Positions 20,847-34,186 of a DNA stretch of 36,422 nucleotides are shown here, piece after piece. Made by a program: the position numbers and the translations under genes. Position 1 is the first letter of the stretch. Each line of letters begins with the position of its first letter. The notes under the pieces are model-generated. The model had not been told where the DNA came from. It saw nothing but the letters and a program-made list of their open reading frames with translations, and made no database searches. Origin of the DNA: Acanthaster planci (lineage: Eukaryota > Echinodermata > Asteroidea > Valvatida > Acanthasteridae); assembly GCF_001949145.1 (NCBI RefSeq), contig NW_019091359.1, forward strand, positions 3,832,460-3,868,881. Direction: 5' to 3'.

Positions 20847-23800
20847 CATTATTTGTGATCATCCCATACCCAATTAGGCAAAAAAGGCTTCTAAGTACCG
20901 GTAGTTCCCAGAATCATGTGATCTGACATGTCCAAAATGTTATACAATTGGTAATTATACATTGAAATGTACATGTACATAATACAATGCAGCAAACTAC
21001 TGACTATAGTGACCTACACATATGGTACATGTAAATCTTAAATATGGACATGAACATGGGTCTGAAGATTTTGCTTAAGAATAGGGTTGAAACATCAGGC
21101 CCTGCTGCCCTGTAATTCTTTAGATAGGAGCATTTTCTGTGTTAAAACTTACATTGAGAAATTTTCCCCCATCTGAACATGGTCTGAATAACTTGAACCT
21201 ATGTCGATCAAAACACATATACATACATGTATCCAAATGATGATATCACATTTCTTTGTTATCCTACCTTCATAAAATGCCAGCCTCATTGGATCAAAAC
21301 ACGGCAACAGCTGAGTGTAGGTCAGTGTTTCCATCCTCAGACTTTGCAAAAACATCCAAGAACCAATGTTGACAAGATGATTCCAAAGAGTTATTAGCTT
21401 CCAAGGCTAGCCTGAGAATTCTAAACCTGTTATTAACTTGCAAGGAGACAAACTGCTGAATTATCAAGGACAGGCTCCAAAAATCATGTGGCAGCAAATG
21501 ACAAGCCACCCTTCAATTCAACCTCAAGTATGCTCCAAGTACAGTGCACACTTGCCTCACTAACCCATCCAATCTGTGGTCATACAGGTTGTTGATGCAA
21601 TAAAAGCCTCCATTTCCTCCTGGAGCATGCTTCTCCCAACCATGTCCAAACCAACCTAACTACCTTGACCAATCCAGTCTCGGCAAACATACCACCAACC
21701 ATTTGTGCCAGCCAATGATGAGGTCCCTATCAACCCTACTCTGGGGCTTGTTTGGATAACTATGCAAATTGGTATCTGTGGAATGTCAGCTATGTAGCCT
21801 AGGGTGTGTGAGGCATATCAATTAGCCTGGGTTTTCAGTCAACCCTGGGGGAATTTTGTTCATTGCAAGCTGCTGAAGAAATAATGGGAAAAATAATGAA
21901 AAGATTTTTCTAAAAGTGAAACTTGGCTTTGAGGTTGTGATTTCCATTTTTTTGTGTTGTTAGCTAGCTCATTTATAGAGAACCTTACTACATGTACCAG
22001 TACATATCAGCGCAGACCAAGTCCATGTACATAGTACAATAGTATGCATTTCACTATAGTGACAACACATGTTTTGGTCTTACCACAGAGCTTCATTTTA
22101 GCTCTGTAGTACCGTACATGTACATGTACTAGTAGGGGAATTTTCACTGTTGTTCTATGATTGCACCTGCCACCTGGTTTGTGGTAAAGCTTTTTGTGAT
22201 GCATTGTACAGTATACACGTACATGTATACACCCATGTCTACAAGTACCGGTACATGTATGTGTTCATTAATGTTTCTTATAAAGGGTCAATCACAAAAA
22301 TTGTCTGACAGTTACACACACAGCATGTGTGGTGTGTACTCGTACTGTGCAAATAGATTAACATTTGAAGTACATGTACCATCCACTCCCAGCGGGAACA
22401 AAAGAAGGCATGTTTTTAAAAAAACATTAACAGTCCTTTGGTACAACGGTAACTCAGCGCATAGGCGCACAAATTTGGCACGGAGCACGCTGAGTATGTG
22501 CAATGAATTTGACACAGGTCTTTCTATCACTGGTGAGGGTGCACTTCAACTCAGGGCGGATAAAAGAGTCATATTTCTTTTTATGCTACCCTGATTCTCA
22601 GGGATTATACTGGAATGTACATCTAAATAAATCCCCATCATCTGATTGGTGGATTGTTGATCATGTGGCATGAGTTACTCATCTTAACTGCAGTACACAC
22701 AAGTGGAACATTCCAATCTGCAGGTACATGTACCGGTACATTACATTACCAGTACAAATGGATCAATTAATGCTCCATCCATCCATGGTACAAAATTACA
22801 TTTCAGACCGTATACTGATAGGTAAAGGGATTAGTCATTAACATCACAACGTAAGCATAATTCCATGTAAGCTCCATGATTTTGTAAGGTACTAGATATA
22901 GCTTTTACAGCTCACATATGCCCCTAAAGCCTTCTCTCAATGCCCCCAACCAAACATCGACGAGTCCATTCAGATACAGCTGGCTATCCCTGACTACTGG
23001 TTCATTAAGGGAAAATCTGAGGCCTTCCAAATATTCCATCCTATTTGCACAACATGTGAACATGTACATGTACTGGGACATAAGATGCCATATCATCTAT
23101 CTTATACATGTAGGCTTGTCAGAACTTGGCAGAATGCCACTGTGATGTGAATTGTGACTGAATACATACATGTACGTGTACATTGTACAATGCCGACATG
23201 CAGACAAACTACATTTTTTGTAAGTTTGTCTCTGGCAATGTTTTCTTTATTCAAAATTTTGTCAATTTTTAGTCAATTGATAATATGTTTAAAATGGATA
23301 TTTGCAGATCCTTCTGGCACCATGTACATATTCACGTGTACATGAAAGGTACATGTTATGTTCATATTAGTGAAGCATATTCCCATTCTGATCACCATTG
23401 GGCGGTAGGCACTAGGCAATGACTCAATGTGTGAACCAAACAAACAATATTTTGTTGCTTTACCGGTAGCAAGCTTGGTTTAACACCTTGGAATTAAGTA
23501 CAATAAGAGACAAAAAGAAGGGCCTGACCCTCCCCCAACAACACTCTGGTGTGTTCCTCTCCATGATGCAACATTTGACACAATGTAACACACCAGAAAG
23601 GTAAAGAAAAGAAATATATGTTGTTGAAAAGAACAACTTTCTTGCAGTTAATTACATGTACACATACCGGTACACACAAACATGCACCGTGTTACTAGTC
23701 TTATCAAACCTTTCAGTGGCATGGAAATCAAAAAGTAATCCGCTGTGCCTTCACCTTGGAGACAAATTACATGTATGCTCAGAACCAAATCCAGAATTTT

Positions 23801-25789
23801 CAGGTGCATATTTTGGAACAATAAAATACAAACTGTAGATAAGCCTACATATATGTACATGTACTTGGTGAAGCACAAAGTGTATGGTACTTGTATATGT
23901 GGTATAACAAAGAGAAGACTGTGCTATATTCTGGTTAGCTCATAAATCAAGGAGATATCCGCATGCTACATGTAGTTTGTCATGTTTGACTTTCATTTTA
24001 CAATGTATGTCATTCTCAGCCACAGAATGCAAATTGCCTCATTCAAATAGGTGTTCATCATCAGATAAAATGAAAGGGCTACTTGTACAGAGTACAAGTG
24101 CAATTCTACAGTACCGGTGCAACAGAGCAAATTATTCTAACAATACACACAACCACACTTATTTCAACTTAATTTAATTAATTTATTAAATACACACAAA
24201 AATATGCTCATTTACATAATTATAACATACATGTACATGTTCTTGAACAAAAGAACTTGTGACAGCAAATTCATAAATTTGGAACAAGAATTGTCCTGAA
24301 GTGGCCGAGATTCTACACTGTACAGTATCGGGTACCTTGATAATGATATAATCTCTGTGGTTTGTAAATAACAGTACTTTGTACTGTACTTCAACAAAAT
24401 TAAAACATCATGGGATCTACAATGTACCGGTACATGCACTGACATACATGTACATACATGTAGCAACAGTGGCTAAGTGACAGCTTCGTAAGTTGTTTTC
24501 AAGTTCAACAGGCTAAGCACTGCTCAAATGAAAAAGGTACAATGTACGTACAACATATATTTTAATGAAAGAAACTCCAAAGAATGACAGAAATTTGAAT
24601 GTCTTTTTTCTTTCATATATTTTGTCAAAGATGTGTACTACAAAACCTTCAATGCATCATACCAAATAAGACCTTGTCAGAATGAATATAATTCTGTGCA
24701 CCGCTGGCATGTGAGGAATACCCTTCAACTTGTTCCATAAAGGAATGACATCACAATCTCTCAGTTTTAACTGAGGTGGCAGAAGGGAAACTCATATCAC
24801 AACTGTCCAAAGGATAGAAATTTGCTATAAATATGGACTCTTAAGGCAAACTTTGAGTACATGTACATACGCAAATGCTACTTAATTTACAAACACATGC
24901 ACAGAAAGTATACAATTGGAGCTGATTACTGTTGTACATAGCATGTAGTTTTTATCACATTTAAAGGAGAACGTGCTTGTATCAGTACACACATACATGT
25001 AGTCATTTACAGTGTGTGGATTGTTTACTTGTAAATTTCATATCCATGTACATGTACATGAAGGTTGCGGTAGGTAATGAGTGCTACAAATATGAGGTGT
25101 TGTTCACCGCTACAAGGCAGACCAACATTTCAGCCATTATTACAGCACATGTACATGTACTGTGTATCAATGATACACAAAACGAGTAACTTTGCCGAAC
25201 TTGTTACGCTGTTGTATCCCTCTGGAGTGGTTCTAAGAGTTAAGAGACCCCAACTCTATCTACAGGTACCCCGGTACTTACATACATACCCATATACAAT
25301 ACTACCGGTACATGTATGAGCTGTCTCGAGTTGGCCTTCATACACTGGTGCTCCCATCCAGAGTTTAGCAGTCTACAGGCACCATGGGCGGAGTCCTTTG
25401 TCCAGACATTTCATTACATTCCACGGCTACTACAAAATCATCAATGTTTCCCTTGAAATTGCAATATCACTGTCTGAGTCTGAGGAAAAAATCAAACCAG
25501 ACCTAGGGTTTTTTCTTGTTTGGTGTAATTACATGTAATGAATGCAGTCAGGTACATGTACATGTCACAAGGATTTCATTTCTTTTGGGGATGGGAATGG
25601 ACACCATACAGAGGGAGGAATAAAATGCATGAATTCATTCTGTAACATATTAAAGTTCATAGTTAGCCCCCCCCCTAAAAAAAAGGAATATGCAAGACTT
25701 TTACATAAAGAGAAGATAATGGCTTTGAATAACCAAAACCCTGGCAATGACTTCTGGAATCTCCAAATAACATCCATTTGTCTCTTCAT

Positions 25790-26286
25790 TCATCAAAACT
25801 GCAAGTTCTTAACCCCAACCATTCCAAAGATTCCACACGATTCTTGTACAGCTCACATAACTCCCATTCTCAACAAACTACATTGGTTACCCATCAAATA
25901 CAGAATTCAGTTCAAGATCCTCCTTCTCACATTCAAGACACTCCATGGCTCTAGTCCCCTTTATCTTGCAAACATGCTGCAACTCCGCTCTGTCAGGCCG
26001 GGTCTGAGGTCAACAAGTAATACCCTAGTTGTTCCCTGGACTCGGCTGGCCAAGACAGGGCTTTTTCTACAATTGCACCACGCTTATGGAACTCACTCCC
26101 GGATCATCTGAGACAAGAACATGACATCAAGCAATTTCAGCATCATCTCAAAACATTCTTCTTCTCACAAGCTTTTTCACTGTGAATGCACAATTGAGTT
26201 TTTCATTTTTCCACCTAGACAGGCGCCTCTGAATGCTTTGCAGATATAGTGCGCCTTATAAATGCTTTATTATTATTATTATTATT
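25790..26286 (+). mobile_element. 5'-truncated CR1/L2-like non-LTR retrotransposon (3' end)
   Basis: The first frame encodes HITPILNKLHWLPIKYRIQF, then KILLLTFKTLHGSSPLYLAN, LRSTSNTLVVPWTRLAK. This is the C-terminal segment after the reverse-transcriptase catalytic core of CR1/L2-group elements. Near 26055-26062 the coding frame shifts. From 26060 the other frame continues AFSTIAPRLWNSLPDHLRQE to a TGA at 26183-26185, matching the conserved RAFS-x-AAP-LWNSLP block. A short 3'UTR ends in GCGCCTTATAAATGC and a (TTA)n tail at 26267-26286, typical of this group. The catalytic part is missing and the frame is broken, so it is a dead copy. It lies in VGLL4 intron 1 on the opposite strand to that gene. 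The left boundary is approximate. Confidence 0.88.
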
Positions 26287-28889
26287 GTACATAGGTTGTA
26301 TTGATTTACAGAACCTGATTGCATAGGGTTTTAGTTTCAGAACCAATTCCCAAAGACACCGATTCATTTGTTTGATGGGGGAAGTTCAACTGTACATAGT
26401 GGTTTTAAAAACATGTGTATTCATAGTAGTAGGTCCTAAAAATTCAATGCCAAGAGGCGCCAGCATGTACGGTATACATGTTCACGTATGCAGTGGTACC
26501 GTACATAAATAGTGTACATGTACCGATACATGTACTGAATGTAAGCCCGTGGTCACTGACCAATCCATATCACTGGTATACATGTAAATGGTACTGACAC
26601 AAATATAACAGACCAACACTCTCTGTCAAATCAGAGTCCAGCTGCATAGGAAATGAAAGCTGTACAATGTTCTTTCATCAACAGAGGGCGGTATGCCAAA
26701 CTAGCAGAAGATGCCTCTCTTATACATGAGCCATACAGGTACATGTAGAAGGTACATGTACATGTACACAGGACCTGTGGTTCACATCCAGGGACGCCAA
26801 TAGTGCATAACTGCATGTACATCCTATGGCTAACAACTTGACCCCTATTGACCCCACTCATACCTCACATACCAACAGCTGAACAGGGGCACCCATTACC
26901 TATTGTCAGGAATAGCAATATATTTTCTTTTTAACAAACAGAAATACTGGAGTTTGACCACTAATGAATGGCTGAAATGTTACATGTACATTCACATTCA
27001 TTCTGTCATTAACATGCTAAATTCATTATTCTGCCACAGATCAAATGCTGATATCAAATGTAGATGTAGTCTAATTTTTTTAAGCATATTCACTCAATGC
27101 TGGTGTTAATGATTAATTTCATGTTACGGGAAGGATCTGCATTTTTTTCAAACTCTAAACTTCAACTGCAGTTATTTTGTCATTCAAAACCTGGAAATAA
27201 ATTCTGTGTGGAAACAGCCTGTCTTGAAAATGGCATTAAAAGATTAATTCAATTACCCTTATTATTGATACAATTGGGTACGTCACACAGCACAGTAATT
27301 GGCAATATTCCTCACAGATTAGGTTGGTCAAACCAACAATAGATGCAGTATAGGTCAGAGACTTGGTGAAGGGGTATCAGTTTGAAATTTAAAAAACCAA
27401 TAAATTGATCTTCACTGTGCCAAGTTGCAGAGTAGCCTTTTTTCTATTTATGCTTTAAAATGGGATTTAAAAAAGAGGAAACTCTCTCAAATTTTTACCA
27501 AATGTGTTTAATTTCTATTTCCATTTCCAAATAACAGATTAATATGACAAAGAGAGAAGTGAAATGGAAATTATGGAATTCAAAGGCACACCTGACGTGT
27601 TGTACTGTGCAAGTAGTTTGTTGATTGACGACTTGGGGTATGAACTTGCATTTGAAACTGTAGAAAACCTACCGGTAAAAACCAGCCTAACACAGATGCA
27701 CACAAATGTACACTGATTTATGTACAATGAGTTCAAACAGTATTACACTGACAAGAAGTGGACATGTAGTACTGGTACATGTAAAGGATCATAAGCTTTA
27801 ATAATTTTAATCTTGTACACCTGCTCTATGGGTATCTGTTTCCCACCCCCCCCATAACGCAATGCATAACCCAACCAAAACTACATAGTAAATTTACCCA
27901 GTCTATTCAAAGTGTACATCTTCCTTCAAGTGCAGGTATATGTACCAACACACATTACACAGACACAGCTTTTAGGAGAGAGGGTGGGGAAGGCGTGGGG
28001 TGGAGAATGGAGGGGGAAGAGGGTCAGGTGTACTGGGTCAACAACTCCCTGATATCTAGACAAGGGCGTCAACTTGGGTGGTAATGGGTTGTAATATGGC
28101 TTCCTTCCCACGGCGACAGGGGCGCCAGCAAGTGTCTACACACCCAGCCAGACAGAGGGGCCTTGAAGTCGTGATGTCTTGTCCACGTTGCAATTAAAAA
28201 CCAATACTTTTAAGTAGCAGCGGCCAGGGTTGGTGGGAGTACTTGACTCAACCATTCAGAAACTCTTTGCATATGTATTTTTCTTTTCTTCAGGAGGGGG
28301 GTGTCTTGGCTGATGCTTTTCATTCCAATAAATCATAATTTTTGTCATGAAAAAAAATATACTACCTACATGTAAATTAACGCAGACCTTATGTGAGTGA
28401 TATTGAGAAATTACATGTACATTGTAAATGTGAGAAATTTCAAGCAGCATGTTAACCAAAGTCTGCTTGAAGGCTTTAAATTTTGGCAATGATCCAAAAC
28501 AGTACACATACTGGTAGCAATGTGTTATTTGTGTGCTTAAAGGTCACTGACAATCCAATGTTTTATTGTGCAGTACCTACATGTACATGTATCTGTCCAG
28601 ACACCAGACTTAATGAAGGATTGGCAGAGTGTAACACTGCAGTGAATCAGCTTCCTGGATTGCCCAATTGGTGTGATCTCAGATACTGTAAGTTCTGCTC
28701 TAAACCCTTAATTCCTTAAGCTATTACTTCCAACACAGGAGCACGCTCAGCAAGACTTTTTTCATTTAAATGATGAAGTGATGCCCACGTGCCAATGTGC
28801 CCTCATGGATCAAAGGATTTGATTATCTTTGGCTTTTTCAAGGCATTTTCCCTCCTTTTTTATTGTTATTAATCCAATATAATAATCAG

Positions 28890-29062
28890 TGCTGAAGGTC
28901 TCGAGGTGGGCCTCAACCTTGAGGCCGGTTTTTCAAAACTTTGGTCTTGGCCTCCCTACGCAATGACTCGGTTTTGGTGTTGCCTTGGCACCCTCTGGAC
29001 TCGAAGAACCAGTCGAGGCCAGTTCGAGGCCGCCCGTTTTGAGTCAGTTTTCTTAGCTTTTA
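28890..29062. repeat. GGCCTCGG/TTGGCCTC-rich degenerate repeat, copy 1
   Basis: A locally GC-rich patch contains repeated CTCGAGG, TTGAGGCC, TTGGCCTCC, GACTCG and TCGAGGCC words before a C-run at about 29064-29072. Composition departs sharply from the AT-rich surroundings. It resembles the patch at 30660-30775 in word content rather than in exact alignment. No gene is supported. Confidence 0.55.
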
Positions 29063-29083
29063 CTCCCCCCCCCAAATATTATA

Positions 29084-29449
29084 ATGGCAAAGAACTTGCA
29101 ACATGCATGTGCTGAGGGCACGGATCATGATTGTGTACAACCACATGGTACGGAACATAGACTCCCTAATGATGCAATGCAACTAAATAGTTTTTTATCC
29201 CCAGAAAACATACTTATTTTCATTGATTATTGTGCAAAAAGCAAAAAGGATAGCTTTTCTGTAGCGAAGAAATTTGGTCAGATTTCTGATTCACACTTTG
29301 ACATTTTTAACAGTTTATCACAGAAGCAAAAAATTGACAAAACTTTACAGGGAGATAGGTCATTCACTATGTGTGATTCGAAATACTTTCGTCATACTTC
29401 AACACAACAGTCACATAAACCTTTGCATTTACATGTAATGTCTGTTTAA
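29084..29449 (+). other. Unrecognised 121-codon open frame between two GC-rich repeats
   Basis: An uninterrupted frame from ATGGCAAAG to TAA is unusually long for this AT-rich intron. Its middle part (SPENILIFIDYCAKSKKDS then FSVAKKFGQISDSHF) has ordinary amino-acid composition and is not built from ACATGT words. I recognise no domain, promoter or splice partner. It could be a remnant of a mobile-element gene bounded by the two TCGGCCTTGG-rich patches, or chance. A second short frame (29555-29740) follows. I do not call it a gene. Confidence 0.25.
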
Positions 29450-30659
29450 TCAAAATGACTTTTAGAGTTTCCATTTGGTTAAAATTGGCCAAAAACCTGA
29501 ACACATATTTTTTCTTTATAGTTTCAGATCGCACATTATTTACACGCAAATAAGTTGCGAACTCAACAACATGTACATGGACAAACTAGAAATGTATGTG
29601 ACGTAATGGGTTCATTAACTGTGCAGTGCAAGGATAGTATCGTTGATACTCACTCCACAACTGGAAAAGTCAAGTCAAAATTTACGCGAGTTCTACTTTG
29701 TAATTCATTGGAATTCTTATTTATGAAACATTTTCTCTGAATTAAGAAATTCTTCATAAGAAACTCAGCTTCTTAAAGTGGTTCTGGCAGCAAAATGGAT
29801 TTCTCGCACAGTTACTATTTATTTGTGAAGAAGTTTTAATAGCGATTCAGAACTGGTTAAACTGATCCAGAACAAGGAAAAGTGTCCTTGTCACTTTCGT
29901 CGATCCTGTGAGTCCAAATTTAAAGCTAAGATTTTGAAAACAATTCGGTAGTATTTCTAAGACACACAAAGTGGACTACAGACCACATTTTACCGAAATG
30001 TGAGGATTTTTTGTAGCTGCAATCTGACTGAATAATTAGCGTGATCTGGAACTAGTAAAACGACTGATTATCATTTTCGGAAGCACTCCTGATTTTTTCT
30101 TTCATTTCTCATTGAAAAATGGTTACATTCACTCACAAATTTATTTGGTTCCACTGCAGGACTTTTTGGGCAACTGTGCAACTACATTGTATCTGTGAAC
30201 TTCCAACTGTCTTATTTGATTTTGTTTGGGGATTAATAGCCCGCATTTAAGCCTTACTTCTTGCGATCTTGCTTTTACAACTGAAAATATTAAGAAAATT
30301 ATTTTGTGGGGAATTTTATGTATTGAGAGCAATTAAACTTTTTATAATTTTCACATTTGTGATGGCGGGGGGACTCCATACTCTTACTTTGTTGAAAGAA
30401 GTATAAAAATTGAACTTTGCAAAACCTGCCAAACAAGAGGTAATTATGCCCATTTGGATTTGTTTATTAGGTTGTTTAGTGTTAAACTGAAAGTAACTAA
30501 TCAATAAAACATAGCACTTAGTTATTTTTCTTAGACAAAATAATTGGGGGTATTGTCATGTCGTGTACAACAGTTTTTTTGTGGATCTACATGTAGATGA
30601 ATCTTGTGTGCCAGCCAACAGTGCCAAAGTAGTTTTGTTATACATGTATTGGTGTGATA

Positions 30660-30775
30660 ACTGGTCTTGGAGACTGTGGTCTCAGCCTCGCATAGCAGAG
30701 ATTCAGTCTTGGCCTTGGCCTCGGAGACCCTGGACTTGGACTCGGCCTTAGCCTGAAGGTTGTGGACTGGACTCC
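30660..30775. repeat. GGCCTTGGCCTCGG-rich degenerate repeat, copy 2
   Basis: The patch reads as imperfect iterations of about 6-12 bp: GGTCTTGGAGAC, GTCTTGGCCTTGGCCTCGG, AGACCCTGGACTTGGACTCGG, then CCTTAGCCTG. It shares words with the 28890-29062 patch about 1.7 kb to the left. Both are far more GC-rich than their surroundings. Confidence 0.6.
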
Positions 30776-33700
30776 AACGGCTGATAATAATCCAATAAAA
30801 GTAGAGGTGTAAAGTCTGCCAAATCCGGCAAGAGAAAAATTTATTCACTGCTAAGAGCAACGTCCAATACTATGTGCACATGTATTTCTTGTTATAAATG
30901 CACTTGCCAGAATAAACCCTGTCATCTAATTGGTCAGTCAGATTGTGTGTCATTTAATTACACATTGTTTGAATGCAAGGCATAATCGTATACATGTACA
31001 TGTATCAAAGCCAAAGCACAAAAATGAAAAGTTCTAATCCATGGTATGCATTAGGTAGAATACAGTACATAACATGTAATGGATGACAGCACAAAATTTC
31101 TGAACTTGTGATGGGTAGGTAGCGCAAACATTTATTCAGGCATAGATTTCCATTGAATAAAACAACACTGTTAAGTACATGTACATGTACATACTGGGGT
31201 ATATCATTTAAGCAATCATGCAATGACAAGAATTGTTATGACCACTGCAAGCAATTATAAACATTCTTCATTTGTATTTGGATATTACTGGTAGTTTGGT
31301 TGCTGCAACCATGCAACGATGCATGGGACTTCAGAGCTTCATTTACTATCTCACTGCAAAGAAAATGTTCAACCCATTGATTAACTTTCCATCAACATGG
31401 GGCTGAATTATCAAATGACTCCCATTGAACCAAATCTCTTTTACCTGATAGTGAATCTTTTCTTCTCATGAGGCTTGTCCTTTTAATATTTGCTGACTGG
31501 AACTTGTGCGATAAAGCTGTTGAGTCTAATTTTCCTTCAACTGCCCAAAACTGAGCCAGTCTGCAGATAATACAAAGGCAGCTGCTGGACTGATTAGGTG
31601 CAGTTATGGTCGCAAAGTGATTTCACAACAGTCAACCTGTATTCATCATGGTTTTCACCATCTTTAGGATCTACATGTAGCAATATCTCAAGTTTGTTCC
31701 CTATTCTGTCACATGTACATGTTTTACCCTTTTCTCATGACATTTCATGCACACACAGTAAGGATCCTGAAAATTCACTTGAATACCATTACCATCCAGG
31801 TCTCTGAAGTTCCCACACTTGGCATCTCTTCAAATATCTGTGTAAATGAAGATTTTGGAGCCATGCCGCCTTAATGAAAAAACCAAATTGACAGCTTGCC
31901 CATAACAACCAACGAATTGTGACTGGGGTGATGACACAGCCAATTCACGAAGGAATTGCACTCACTGACAAAATATCACTTTTTGAGGTAACAAGGTTCT
32001 TAGAAAAACATCTGTAACTGGAGTATCTGAACAGTAAAGGAATTGTAAGATTTTCCAATGTGCTAAGTCAGTAGTTCTTTTTAGGACACAAGTTTCAAAC
32101 TGAGTTTCTCGTTTCGGATATTTGGCAGGTGGTAATATGATATTAATGATGTTCAGCGGCTAGATTGGCTGCTTTCCAATCAAAGTTGGAGAGTGAATTC
32201 ATAACCCCTCAAAAAGTGAAACATCAAAACCTGTGTCCTTGCTCTATGATCAAAATAACAATGACTCATAGTCATACACAATTTAGTAAATGACAGCCTG
32301 AGCATGAAACCTTCCAAAGAGGGTGTTTGCATGAAAGATCTTACACTTGCTTTCACTTCATAATGTACAAACCAGGTCTGTGTTAATCGTTCTATCAAGG
32401 TGTAAATATTTCACATGAAATGCATGTATACTAGTGCTATAGATGTACTCACATCATGTACCACGTTAATCACTGTAGCACTCTTCAGTCAGTTGAAAAC
32501 AACATCTAGCCGAGTATAACAAACCAGCACAATCAACTCTTTGTTACGTACAGTGTACATGTACATCCACCACTACATGACAATGGGTACGCAGCACGAA
32601 TAGCATATTTCAACATACTGTAATTTACTCAAACCATATAAAGAAAGACTGTATTTCCTTCCTCTATGTTCATACTGTACACTGTATGTGATGAATGGAT
32701 TTTGCTACCATTACTAGCTAGTATACAATGCATGAACACAGTACCTTCAGTATACATGTACTTGATCTTTACTCTAATACATGTAAATGTTATGCAGTGT
32801 ACTTCAGTGGGGTGAACAAAATGTACATGTACATGTATGTAAATTACACATGTACAGTACTGTATGCTGTGACCTACAATTAAGCAAATGGATATTCGGA
32901 TTACATGTAGTTGACTTCATTTCATCTCCTACCGGTACATGTATGCAGCAACAACATTACTACATTATGTCTGTATTCCATTATAACATCTGTCCATGCA
33001 TATGTACATTTATCACCCTGTAAAATTGTGGCTTTTTAATTGCATAACCATTGTCCAAATATCAACATAAATTTATATTGACAGAGGAAACATCTTGGAA
33101 ATGAACTTACTCCTGAGACAGCACTGATGTTGTTTCCTTCTTGAATAATCAAAGCGATAACGACCTTTGAACATACATACATGTACATGTACTGGTTTCA
33201 AGATTCTGCTAACATAAAACTACATGGAATGTCAACAAAGAAAGACACCTACATGTATGGCACAGAAAACAACAAAGTCTTAAAAAGTGTTATCTCTTGG
33301 TCTGTCTTCAGTCTACTCAAGGAATTTGCCTGGATTAGGGAACTGGTGAGCCACTTTACATCGTATTATGCAATTTAACCATGCAGCTACAAAAATACCA
33401 GTAGCTCCAATGTTCAACGAAGTAAAATTTCCACAGCATACAGATAATTATTAATGTAAAAAACCTACTGCGGGACAGAATGCTGATTCCCACTTCAGTG
33501 GTTGTGTACAAGGTCTATGAGGAGTCAGTCACAAAAATTTTGTTTCCTTACAAAATAAAAAAAATTTCTCAGTCTCAGATTTGTGTCTTTTTTGCATTTC
33601 TGCAATGACTGGCCTTTATTGAGATGATATATGATGAAAAAGTGGAGGCAGGATGTAACGTTCTTTCTCCTGTGGTATCAAGGCAAATACTTCCAACAAA

Positions 33701-34122
33701 AAACTAATAGGCCTACGTACACCGTAGCTAGGCGTATGTAGTCTAGAAAAACTCCAGGTGTACACGTAGGCCCCATGATAGAATAGTTGCATTCCATTCT
33801 GAGTGGTAGCCTGATACAATTATGCCAGGCATGAACAGTGATGAGGAATGTTATTTTATTGACGTCGTAGGACCATGGTAGGACTATGTTAAATAAATTA
33901 TCTCAACTCAAGGCCTATAGCCTACAGGACTGAATGCTATCACCGAGACACAATAGCAACGGTATGTCATTTGTCTGCGTATCGTAAGCGCTTTTTTAAT
34001 TCACAATGGCAATCCGGCCGAGCGTGCATGTACAGTACCTTGAAGCACATGTCTCGTTGTTATGTCGTTGTGTATAAGACACCAAGTGAAGAAAAAATGG
34101 ACATAAAAATTCTACTCACTAC

Positions 34123-34186
34123 CTGCAGGCCGGTCTGTTTCTACCATGGTTGCTGCACGAGAAAGCACATCCAATGGGGTTTCCAT
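34123..34186 (-). CDS. VGLL4: VGLL4, first coding exon with start codon
   Basis: On the minus strand the ATG at 34186-34184 opens a 64-nt coding segment beginning METPLDVLSRAA and ending DRPA plus one base of a glycine codon. The donor is CTGCAG followed by GTAGTGAG. Human VGLL4 has an isoform starting with the same METPLDVLSRAA and entering the next exon in phase 1 just before EAAL. The phase, motif and junction (P-A-G-N-A-A-L) all agree with the 14038-14233 exon, which fixes this ATG as the start. A 75-codon plus-strand frame covering the same DNA is its antisense shadow. All four exons together give 822 nt including the stop, or 273 residues. Confidence 0.95.

Larger units (their letters stand above)
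14234..34122 (-). other. VGLL4 intron 1 (about 19.9 kb)
   Basis: This phase-1 intron separates the start-codon exon from the rest of the gene. It has donor GTAGTGAG at 34122 and acceptor ACTCTCAG at 14234. No nested gene is convincing on either strand. I also looked for the alternative vertebrate first exon ending CYEG and did not find it. The contents are repeats, listed separately. Stretches without a separate entry, such as 19.2-20.7, 26.9-28.8 and 31.3-33.7 kb, hold only AT-rich sequence with scattered TACATGTA and TACCGGTA words. Confidence 0.8.

Noticed and set aside
22157-22594. Plus-strand 145-codon frame
   Set aside because: Its first third is translated TACATGTAC words (Tyr-Met-Tyr-Thr), no domain is recognisable and no splice context supports it.
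25542-25789. 5' part of a 189-codon frame leading into the retrotransposon
   Set aside because: The residues before about 25790 do not resemble the element; the frame simply happens to be open across the insertion edge.
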